The translations under genes were made by a program, and so were the position numbers. Shown one piece after another: positions 9,801-16,000 of a stretch of 64,000 nt of DNA (positions within the stretch are counted from its first letter, which is position 1; each line of letters starts with the position of its first letter). Origin of the DNA: Ancistrus triradiatus (Eukaryota > Chordata > Actinopteri > Siluriformes > Loricariidae). Below the pieces are notes generated by a model that worked only from the letters and a program-made list of their open reading frames with translations, did not search any database and was not told where the DNA came from. The stretch lies in NCBI GenBank assembly GCA_025084515.1, contig JAJAGP010000759.1, positions 186,001 to 250,000 on the forward strand. The letters run 5' to 3'.

Positions 9801-12629
9801 AGGAAAAAGAATGCTGAGTTGCATCCCAAGAACACCATACCTACTGTGAAGCATGGGGGTGGAAACATCATGCTTTGGGGCTGTTTTTCTGCAAAGGGGA
9901 CAGGACGACTGATCCGTGTTAAGGGAAGAATGAACGGGGCCATGTATCATGAGATTTTAAGCCAAAACCTCCTTCCATCAGTGAGAGCATTGAAGATAGA
10001 ACTTGGCTGGGTCTTCCAGCATGACAATGATCCCAAACACACTGCTCGGGCAACGAAGGAGTGGCTCCGTAAAAAGCATTTCAAGGTCCTGGAGTGGCCT
10101 ATCCAGTCTCCAGAACTCAACCCCATAGAAAATTTGTGGAGGCAGCTGAAAGTGCCCCAAAACATCCCGGCTCTAGAGGAGATCTCCATGGAGGAATGGG
10201 CCAAAATACCAGCTACAGTGTGTGCCAACCTGGTGAAGACTTACAGGAAATGTTTGACCTCTGTCATTGCCAACAAAGGTTATGTTACAAAGTATTGAGT
10301 TGAACTTTTGTTACTGACCAAATACTTATTTTCCACCATAATTTACAGTTAAATTCTTTAAAAATCCTACAATGTGATTTCTTGGATTTTTTTTCCTCTT
10401 GGATTTTGTCTCTCATAGTTGAAGTGTACCTATGATGAAAATTACAGACCTCTCTCATCTTTCTAAGTAGGAGAACTTGCACAATCAGTGGCTGACTAAA
10501 TACTTTTTGCCCCACTGTATTAAAAAATAAATATCGCAATATATTGCTGTATCAATTTTTTAGCTCAGCCCTAGTACAGGGTTGTCTGTTTGAAATCACA
10601 ATTATTATTTAGTGTTTTTATTACCCAATTACTAGCCCTAAATTGCCCTCTCTCAACTTTTTTGGAAATGTGTTGCATGCCTGAAACACAGGAAAAGATG
10701 TTTATTAACAAAAAAAATGAAGTTGACCAGACAAACCATGAAATGTCTTGGGTTCATACTGTCTACAATGAAATAAATATCAAAGGAAATGTAAGAAACG
10801 GTTTTGTAATTTGGATTTTCCACACTGTCCCAACTGTTTCTGATTTGGGGTTGTACTAAACTGGCTACATGTACAAGTTTTGCTTATGACATATAAAGCC
10901 CTATCAGTTTTGCTCCAGCCTATCACCCTCCAGCAGCCGTATATTTATCATCCAAAATCCTCCTTGTCATGCTTTCTGTTAAACCCTAGAGTCACAGCTT
11001 AGGTGCTGAAGATGTTTTTCTTTCTTAAACGCTGGAAAATATTGTTTACTTATTTAACACCACATGAGCATCAATGCCTGAGCTGTGACAGGAGCGATGT
11101 TATAACATTTCTACTCAAACACACTCACACTGAGGCCAACATTCACAACCTCTGACAGTCCAGGAAACACAATGTATCACTGATGCTTCTTGTCTTACTT
11201 TGGGAAGTCAGCGATGAGTTTGACATCGGCGATGACCAGCTTGTGTTCCAGAAGCAGGTGCTTCAGGAGCTGATCTTTATCCGAGAGAGGAGCTGAGTGT
11301 GAGCACAGAACACAGCTCACGGGATAACCATCATCCGAGAAGGCCAGGTTACGGCTAACAGTTTGTTGCTCAGGAAAGCACAGGGGCTCCAGAATGCAAT
11401 CCTGCCCACCTAGACAGAAACAGAATTCAGCTAATGGCCTCAGACTTCCATAAGGAAGGTCATGGGTTGTCCCTCTTTTGTCAATACAGGGAATATTTTG
11501 CATATCTACAGGGTGTCTACAAAGTCCCACTTTAATACATATACTACTCACCAACCAATTTACATGAGAGGCTGTTCTTAGATTGATATGAAGCACAAGG
11601 AGCCCAGGTTTTATCCACATTACATCGATTCAGTGGGACACGTCAAACATCAACACACGTATTAACAATGTTAGAACAGTCCTGCAGCTCTGCTGGCAGG
11701 TGTCAGTTGTTAGAAACAGCATTTCCTGAGGGCCTGGGTTCAAATCCCAGATTGGGCGAGCAACATAAATCTTGGGCGATGGGTGAGATAAAACTGCTGA
11801 GATTCACCCTGTGGCCTGAGAATACTGGGTTAGGCCCTAGTCCCTTCCTTTAACTGAAGATTGGGATTATGTGTAATGGTGTAACCTTAGAAAGAAGAAT
11901 GGTATTATTAATAAATCCTGTTCTATTAGCATTAGGAAAATATTACAATATTGACATACAATAACCAGCCACTTTATCAGGTACACCTGCTCTACTGCTT
12001 GTTAACACAAACATATCTAATCGGCCAATCACATGGGTCCAATCAGTGACATGATCAAGACATCCTGCTGAAGTTCAAACCAAACATCAGAATGGGGAAG
12101 GAAGGTCATTTAAGTGATGCTGAGCGTTGCATCGTTGTTGGTACTAGACTGGCTTGTCTGAGTATTCCAGAAATTGCTGATCTACTGGTCATTTCACACA
12201 CAGCCATCTCCGTGGTTTACAGAGAAGGGTTCGAAAAAAGAGTGGCAGTTCTCTGGGAAAAATGCCTTCTTGATGCCAGAGGTCAGAGGAGAATGGCCAG
12301 ACTGGTTTGAGCTGACAGAAAGGCAACAATAACTCAAATAACCACTCGTTACAACCGAGGTATGCCGAAGAGCATCTCTGAACACACTAAGTCAAACCTT
12401 AGATGGCCTACAGCAGCAGAAGACAGTAAACAAAACAAAACCAAAAGCTGAATGACCACCAGCCCATTTGCCGCACAGCTGTCAACTAAACTAGCACGCA
12501 AATAAAACCGCGAATAAACATCGAATCGGGTTAAACCACGAACCGAACCACTAATAACTATCTAAACGCAGGAAATAACATCAGTTTGCAGCTACCTGTC
12601 ACTTCTGCACGCTCCTTCTCCAACGCCAT
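739..12629 (-). CDS. znf277: znf277, C2H2 zinc-finger protein 277 (exons 1-8 of a gene running off the window)
   Basis: Spliced gene on the minus strand, joined as 12629-12596, 11409-11199, 8306-8218, 8053-7971, 5134-5043, 1369-1259, 1056-924 and 806-739 (821 nt, about 273 codons). Every junction has GT and AG, and the phases are compatible throughout. The product aligns from memory with vertebrate ZNF277: DCILEPL near the N-terminus, KRFTEQPITDFCSVI, FLLCDALPEDRIL, CMFCNEEF, CLYCEKIFRDKTTLKDH and YDRFYVINYLELGK. Three C2H2 fingers are visible: C44/C47/H62/H67, C159/C162/H176/H181 and C210/C213/H226/H232. Human ZNF277 is about 450 residues, so roughly 60 percent is here. The family is nuclear and is reported to bind the Polycomb protein BMI1 and ribosomal protein uS5. 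The gene shares its promoter with dock4. No in-frame stop or frameshift is seen, so it looks functional. Confidence 0.95.
924..1056 (-). CDS. znf277: znf277 exon 7 (third C2H2 finger)
   Basis: The acceptor is CCTTTGACAG and the donor is GTATGG after a TTA codon; length 133 nt. It encodes CLYCEKIFRDKTTLKDH, then MRKKQH, a complete C2H2 finger, followed by the conserved YDRFYVINYL. The first base completes an Asn codon begun in exon 6. Confidence 0.95.
1259..1369 (-). CDS. znf277: znf277 exon 6 (second half of finger 2)
   Basis: The acceptor is CCCCGTAG and the donor is GTAAAT; length 111 nt. It encodes SVLLNHMAREHSFSIGLPDN and LVYCTQFLDMLERKLD. H176 and H181 complete the finger whose cysteines are in exon 5, 3.7 kb upstream, so this finger depends on correct splicing of a long, transposon-loaded intron. 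Confidence 0.95.
1645..1752 (-). repeat. SINE-A 3' fragment
   Basis: The plus strand reads TTTAGCAGACGCCCTTATCC then AGAGCAACTTACAA, the reverse complement of the SINE-A tail, followed by part of the body (CAATTGTGGGTTAAGGGCC). The tRNA-like head is absent. It lies in znf277 intron 5. Confidence 0.8.
2107..2580 (-). mobile_element. 5'-truncated LINE 3' end (ORF2 C-terminus)
   Basis: The minus strand encodes FGHVQRRDSGYIGRRMLEME, then PGKRRRGRPKRSY and RVRWKRLTRCGDP, the C-terminal tail typical of non-LTR reverse transcriptases. The 3' end has a short GAA-type tail. The same element occurs at 44684-45068 on the plus strand. A 7-bp direct repeat CAAAGCT flanks the copy (2100-2106 and 2581-2587), fitting target-primed insertion. 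The frame is broken towards its 5' side. The clade (RTE-like or L2-like) is not settled by this fragment. Confidence 0.8.
2940..3400 (+). repeat. Unclassified dispersed repeat U1, copy 1
   Basis: Blocks in this region recur in order around 46680-46786 and 48270-48555. Examples are GAGACTTTTGTGCAGGTTAC against GAGACTTTTTTATGCAAGTT, GTGAGTCTCTATTCC against TTGAGTCTCTGTTTC, and CTGTTTCACAGAACATAATG against CTGTTTCACAGAACATAACG. Copy 2 is split by a Tc1-like insertion. The class is unknown; a TATATAAAC motif upstream of the shared part could be an LTR-like promoter, but no LTR pair was found. Confidence 0.6.
3505..3790 (+). repeat. Unclassified dispersed repeat U2
   Basis: The right part (near 3718-3781, GGCATCACTGGTGTATTAAT) matches the reverse complement of 45282-45370, and similarity continues towards the left end. 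Further related sequence is near 41770-41870. It directly abuts the foldback that starts at 3791. No coding capacity is supported. Confidence 0.5.
3774..4363 (-). mobile_element. Mariner/Tc1-superfamily remnant with foldback
   Basis: On the minus strand, SPELTSLDFYLWGHLKEIVY is the DD(E/D) catalytic-domain end of a mariner-like transposase; the family usually reads SPDLTPLDFFLWG. The outer end at 4363 starts with a CAGGGTGGGCCATTTATAT terminal motif and a long untranslated region. The C-terminal coding segment occurs twice in opposite orientation (3791-3851 and 3968-4028), so the transposase is rearranged and dead. It lies in znf277 intron 5. Confidence 0.75.
3791..4028. repeat. Perfect 61-bp inverted repeat, 116-bp loop
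   Basis: Arm 3791-3851 (starting TCAATGCAACCCTCTTCTCC) and arm 3968-4028 (ending GAAGAGGGTTGCATTGA) are exact reverse complements over 61 bases. The loop 3852-3967 carries the transposase segment encoding LWGHLKEIVYAVKIRD. Outside the arms, similarity stops at once. Confidence 0.9.
4380..4480 (-). repeat. Unclassified repeat U3 fragment
   Basis: The stretch with CTGGAGACACATTTGACTAG is the reverse complement of sequence at 44460-44490 and 45115-45140 (CTAGTCAAATGCGTCTCCAG). It is a short piece of the element that forms the tandem pair at 44.3-45.3 kb. Confidence 0.55.
4566..4993. mobile_element. F3 short non-autonomous Tc1-like element
   Basis: The terminal inverted repeats are TACAGTACTGTGCAAAAGTC at the left and GACTTTTGCACAGTACT at the right, about 425 bp apart. 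The interior keeps degenerate antisense transposase text and no frame. Related copies are at 14078-15432 and 16626-17098. It lies in znf277 intron 5, 50 bp downstream of the exon 5 donor. Confidence 0.85.
5043..5134 (-). CDS. znf277: znf277 exon 5 (first half of finger 2)
   Basis: The acceptor is TGTCGAACAG and the donor is GTGGGG after AATAG; length 92 nt. It encodes EEVLEQQQRERDDTSFQRSC and MFCNEEFSGN, matching the ZNF277 EQQQ-rich linker and the two cysteines of finger 2. The polypyrimidine tract is weak, but the phase and the alignment decide the boundary. Confidence 0.95.
5135..5934. other. znf277 intron 4, 3' part; no feature recognised
   Basis: About 800 bp of apparently unique intron. 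A CpG-containing patch lies at 5390-5520. Open frames on both strands overlap there, but none resembles a known protein. Confidence 0.4.
5935..6845 (-). mobile_element. F7 Tc1/mariner-like relic, near full length
   Basis: The left end reads TTAGGTACACCTTGCCAG and the right end AGCAGTTGTACCTAACG. On the minus strand the transposase end reads SPDLNPTDHLWDEVE; the expected catalytic Glu of the NPIE motif is Asp here. Many frameshifts are present. Partial relatives are at 11965-12425 (N-terminal half) and 54500-54950 (C-terminal half). Confidence 0.8.
6935..7257 (-). mobile_element. Tc1-like fragment of a further salmonid/zebrafish-type family
   Basis: The plus strand carries antisense Tc1 transposase text (GTGTGCTTAGGGTCATTGGA, GAGGTCCTGAGCGTTCTGGA) and ends with a terminal-repeat-like CTTTCCGAATGCATTGTAG. 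Most of the element is deleted. It abuts the F7 relic on its left. Confidence 0.75.
7561..7771 (+). repeat. SINE-A, complete
   Basis: The head TGCTAGCCTAGCGGTTAAGG carries the A-box and GGATTCAAATCCC the B-box. The body and a tail with TAAGTCGCTCTGGATAAAAG and GCTAAATGCTACAAATG follow. RNA polymerase III promoter boxes are near consensus. It lies in znf277 intron 4, 200 bp from exon 4. Confidence 0.88.
7971..8053 (-). CDS. znf277: znf277 exon 4
   Basis: The acceptor is CAGTATGACC-side ACTGCAG and the donor is GTGAGT; length 83 nt. It encodes LQEFYFLLCDALPEDRILRE then ELQQKRL, matching the family's YFLLCDVLPEDRIL region. A second AG eight bases downstream would break the frame, so the first is used. 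Confidence 0.94.
8218..8306 (-). CDS. znf277: znf277 exon 3
   Basis: The acceptor is CTTCGTTGCAG and the donor is GTGATG; length 89 nt. It encodes YMLYWKKRFTEQPITDFCSV and IKTNSEGPS, nearly identical to the corresponding human segment. The donor is not consensus at +4 to +6, but phase 1 joins exactly to exon 4. Confidence 0.94.
8983..10517 (+). mobile_element. F1 Tc1-like element, copy A
   Basis: About 1.5 kb, with roughly 200-bp inverted ends (GTGCAAGTTCTCCTACTTAG near both termini), the last bases CCCCACTG and a flanking TA. The left outermost bases are mutated (TTTTGGGG instead of CAGTGGGG). It sits inside the F4 element at 8442-10855. The transposase is broken, see the next entry. Confidence 0.9.
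9357..10298 (+). pseudogene. Tc1-like DD34E transposase pseudogene (F1 copy A)
   Basis: The start MAKTKELSKDTRKKIVDLHQ is intact. About 54 bp is then deleted: GKSESTTGKQVGVNKSTV, present in copy C, is replaced by a single Leu, removing a helix of the paired-like DNA-binding domain. Frameshifts follow to 9696. From there a 200-residue frame keeps WSDETK, QHDNDPKHTA and PELNPIENLW, that is D, D and E with 34 residues between the second D and E. The catalytic core is readable, but the protein cannot be made as one piece. Confidence 0.88.
11199..11409 (-). CDS. znf277: znf277 exon 2 (first C2H2 finger)
   Basis: The acceptor is TTTCTGTCTAG and the donor is GTAAGA; length 211 nt. It encodes GQDCILEPLCFPEQ, finger 1 (CVLCSHSAPLSDKDQLLKH then LLLEHK), and VIADVKLIADFP, the conserved block before the KRFTEQP segment. 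An open frame continues upstream past the acceptor, but that part is intron. Confidence 0.95.
11505..11657. mobile_element. F10 MITE copy 1
   Basis: It begins ACAGGGTGTCTACAAAGT and shares CAAGGAGCCCAGGTTTTATC and TACATGAGAGGCTGTT with the longer copy at 37291-37522. No coding potential is seen. It lies in znf277 intron 1, 95 bp upstream of exon 2. Confidence 0.65.
11680..11870 (+). repeat. Possible tRNA-derived SINE, unassigned family
   Basis: A B-box-like GGGTTCAAATCCCAG sits near 11740 and is followed by an unrelated body. An A-box is not convincing. It could be a degraded SINE of a different family or chance similarity. Confidence 0.35.
11965..12425 (+). mobile_element. F7 relic, N-terminal half
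   Basis: The left end has ATCAGGTACACCTGC. A frame starting near 12092 reads GHLSDAERCIVVGTR and IPEIADLLVISHTAISVVYR, a helix-turn-helix N-terminus, and then breaks. The catalytic half is missing; it is the half kept at 54500-54950. It lies in znf277 intron 1, only 170 bp from the exon 1 donor. Confidence 0.72.
12596..12629 (-). CDS. znf277: znf277 exon 1 (start codon)
   Basis: Coding part of 34 nt, MALEKERAEVT plus one base, with donor GTAGCT. The context CAGACATGGCG has A at -3 and G at +4, a strong initiation context. The reading frame joins exon 2 exactly (phase 1). Confidence 0.9.
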
Positions 12630-12642
12630 GTCTGCGCTCTGA

Positions 12643-12654
12643 GATCACGTGATC
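12643..12654. promoter_or_regulatory. Palindromic E-box GATCACGTGATC
   Basis: A perfect 12-bp palindrome centred on CACGTG, the core bound by USF and MiT/TFE-type bHLH-ZIP factors. It sits 14 bp upstream of the znf277 start codon, so it is probably in or next to the znf277 leader. Confidence 0.6.
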
Positions 12655-12700
12655 CGAGCCTTCACAAATCGCAACGCACTACAACTGCGTTGAGGGTTCA

Positions 12701-12713
12701 TGGGATTTGTAGT
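12701..12713 (-). promoter_or_regulatory. ZNF143/THAP11-type site ACTACAAATCCCA
   Basis: The reverse complement fits the ACTAYRNNNCCCR consensus at every fixed position. This element is known to be enriched in CpG-island and bidirectional promoters and is recognised by ZNF143 and THAP11. Its central place between the two genes supports a joint role. Confidence 0.75.
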
Positions 12714-12925
12714 CCTTGGCGCCGCGTTCGCCATTCAGTGCCTCGTTCTCCCATAGAGCGTTGGGCGCTGTGCGTTGCGGGCAGGGTGAATGTACTGTAG
12801 GGATGCTGAGCGTCTGCGCTCGGAACAATACAGTGAAATGCTGCGTGCCAACAATATGGACCGTGTCGCTCCAAATTACCCCGTTATATAGCTAACATGC
12901 CCGTTCTGTCATAGACGAGACAAAA

Positions 12926-12962
12926 ATGTGGATACCGACCGAGCACGAAAAATACGGCGTGG
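12926..12962 (+). CDS. dock4: dock4 exon 1 (start codon)
   Basis: ATGTGGATACCGACCGAGCA begins MWIPTEHEKYGV, the invariant DOCK4 start, with donor GTAAGA. The context GACAAAAATGTGG has A at -3. Short upstream open frames precede it (see findings). Confidence 0.95.
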
Positions 12963-13014
12963 GTAAGATTGGATTTTTATTACGACCGCCTTTATTGTAA
13001 TATTATTATTAGGA

Positions 13015-13068
<54 letters not shown>

Positions 13069-16000
13069 GTATAGCAGTGTGTTGTTGCTTATTGGATAAT
13101 ACGATGATCTGTGCCAACATGAATGAAATAATATATTTATCTCTTTGTCACTGATTACAAATAAGAATTTGTACATAATGTAGTTTGATATATTTTTATA
13201 TATGATTAATTACTGCAGGGGTGCTGCTTGTTTTCGGTGTACATGTGCTCTTGGTTTGAAATGAATCTTTGTTTTCGTGCTTATCAATACAAATGATGCC
13301 TTTTTCATACAGTATAATCTCCAATGAATCCTTTAAAAATCCAGCATTCATTAATGTATGATTTGTATACTTGTTCGTTCTTTTAATTCTCTCTGACCTC
13401 TGGTGTTTGGCCTATTCATTTAAAGCGAGGTGAATGAATCCCATTTATTCTAAGGTGTCCTATATGCGCTCTGTTTATGCACCCTGATGTGTCTGTGCTC
13501 TCACATTTGCTTAGGTCTGTATAAATCTAGCAGTGGGCTTCCAAAGCAGACATTGTAAGGCACACAAACAGTTACTGTTTTGTGTAGATGTCTAAGGGGA
13601 TTTTGTGGTGCCGAAGCTGACAGGTTGACTGATGAATCTTGTCAGATGGATCTAGTGGGGGCAGATGAGCAATCTGTCAAAATATGGGCAGTCAAGTTCC
13701 ACGGGCTACCAAGTGGACGCCGGGCATCTCGCCGATCTTAACGCTTTTTCTGACTGGCTGAAAAAGGCAGAGACCTCTAAATCCTAAGTTCCCACGCAGT
13801 GTGTGTTTAGCCCGAAGCCTTACTGAGCTCCACATTTACTGTAACATGCTCCTACTGACCTATTTCATGCCATGTCACTTAGAAGACCGGTCCGTCTGTT
13901 GTTGTTTCTGAATCAGTTGACAAGCTTATGAAATGAATAATGGGACATAAATAATAACATAAATATATAAAACTATTACTAAGCCAACAAGGAGGTTACA
14001 CAGTTAACAGTGTTCTGTATTAAACTGTTTGTTTAATTCAATTCATTAAATGTGCTATTTTTGTTCTGAACTATGCTGCTGTCCAAAAGTCTCAGGCCAC
14101 CATTAGATTTGTTGTTTTAGCGATGGTATAATGACCAAATATAAAATATTGTTGACAATTGGACCCAAACACTCAGACAAAGCGTATGTAATCATACAGC
14201 ATTTTTAGGGAAAAAGTGTTTTTTTGGCTGCCACCCTACCAAAAATATCAATCCTGATGAAGCTTCTTCTTAGAAGAAGAAGAAGGGTGAACTTGGCATC
14301 CTAGTGAAGCTGCCAGTTACAGTGGGGCCAAAAAAGTATTTAGTCAGCCACTGATTGTGCAAGTTCTCCTACTTAGAAAGATGAGAGAGGTCTGTCATTT
14401 TCATCATAGCTACACTTCAACTATGAGAGACAAAATGAGAAAAAAAATCCAGGAAATCACATTGTGGGATTTTTAAAGAATTTGAATTGTAAAATCCATG
14501 GTGGAAAATAAGTATTTGGTCAATAACAAAAAAAGTTCCAACTCAATACTTTGTAACCATAACCTTTGTTGGCAATGACAGGGTCAAACGTTTCCTGTAA
14601 GTCTTCACCAGGTTGGGCACACACTGTAGCTGGTATTTTGGCCCATTCCTCCATGCAGATCTTTTCTAGAGCAGAGTGATGTTTGGGGCTGTCCGCTGGG
14701 CAACCCGGACTTTCAACTCCCTCCCCAAATTTTCTATGGGGGTTTGTTGAGGTCTGGACACTGGCTAGCCCACTCCAGAACCTTGAAATGCTTTTTACAG
14801 AACCACTCCTTCGTTGCCCGAGCGGTGTGTTTGGGATCATTGTCATGCTGGAAGACCCAGCCACGTTCCATCTTCAGTGCTCTCACTGATGGAAGGAGGT
14901 TTTGGCTTAAAATCTCACGATACATGGCCCCATTCATTCTTCCCTTACCACGGATCAGTCGTCCTGTCCCCTTTGCAGAAAAACAGCCCCAAAGCATGAT
15001 GCTTCCACCCCCATGCTTCACAGTAGGTATGTTGTTATTTTCCTCCAGTTGAGTTTTTACCAAAAAGTTCTACTTTGGTTTCATCTGACCACATGATATT
15101 CTCCCAATCCTCTTTTGGATCATCCATATGCTCTCCGGCAAACTTTAGACGGGCCTGGACATGTACTGGCTTAAGCAGGGGGGCACGCCTGGCACTGCAG
15201 GATCTGAGTCCCTCTCGGCGTAGTGTGTTACTGGTCCATTTTTGCCACTGTAGCCTATAGAAGGTGTTTTTTCTGATTTTGATTTTAAATACTACATTCA
15301 AATGTCCTGTAGTTTCTGGGTGTACTCAAATAAAGAGACTGAGAAATAGTTAAATGTGGTCAGTATACCATTGCTAAAACAATGGCATATCTAATCTAAT
15401 GGTGGCCTAAGACTTTTCCACACTACTGTGTATTTCGTCAACTTGGCAACATATACATGCAATATACATTCATATAAATAATAAAAAAGGAATCATAGTC
15501 TTCGATTTCGTGCAAGCATTCGCCCTGTAAACGAAGGACCTAGACTTGACTAAGCATTATAAGCCTTGGATCAAGGGTTTTGATTAGCCTCCTGAACTCC
15601 TCCTCTTCAACTGTGTAAATTGGGGCCATGTCCTTACAAATAGACTCAATGGCATTCATTATGTCCTTCAATCTGCTAGATTTCTTGTGATACGGATTCG
15701 CTTTAGCAAAGCATTCAGCTAAACCCTTGTGGACATTTACTGTGAGCACCCGGCACAGCTCTTCACTGGATGCAGCACACATTTTTTGATTTTCATATTA
15801 TTGTTTAGCGGGCTTCATTTTAAGACGAAACAAAAGAGTACTAGTGTTGCCGCCTCCAGCTCCAACCTTCAGGCAGCAGAACTTATAGGTAATGTTTGTC
15901 TGCTTAGTGCAGGATTTGTAAAACCAAACAACGTCCATGTTTGTGAAGAGCCCTTTGTTTCTGAAATTTCCCTCTTTAATCTAATAAGTAAAAGCCCCAC

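Larger units (their letters stand above)
8442..10855. mobile_element. F4 Tc1-like element with long inverted ends, split by F1 copy A
   Basis: The left end ACAACTCCAACTCAG and right end CTGATTTGGGGTTGT are inverted repeats. 8442-8755 and 10530-10855 match as reverse complements over about 300 bp. A second right-arm fragment lies at 8820-8965, before the F1 insertion at 8983. The element is non-autonomous, and its coding middle is gone. A related coding copy is at 61865-62565. It lies in znf277 intron 2. Confidence 0.78.
12630..12925. promoter_or_regulatory. Shared bidirectional promoter of znf277 and dock4
   Basis: Only 296 bp separates the two divergent start codons. The sequence is visibly CpG-rich compared with the introns (for example GGCGCCGCGTTCGCC at 12719-12733) and contains no recognisable transposon. 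It holds a palindromic E-box and a ZNF143/THAP11-type site. Transcription starts cannot be fixed from sequence, so how the 5' leaders divide this interval is unknown. Confidence 0.85.

Noticed and set aside
11195..11620. 141-residue frame taken as one exon
   Set aside because: Only 11199-11409 fits znf277; the upstream part is beyond a good acceptor and lies over the F10 MITE.
12969..13154. Asn-rich open frame
   Set aside because: It is the (TAA)n microsatellite in dock4 intron 1.
15541..15900. Domesticated ZBED-like gene
   Set aside because: The frame has an internal stop and lacks the catalytic and dimerisation regions; there is no sign of splicing to other exons.
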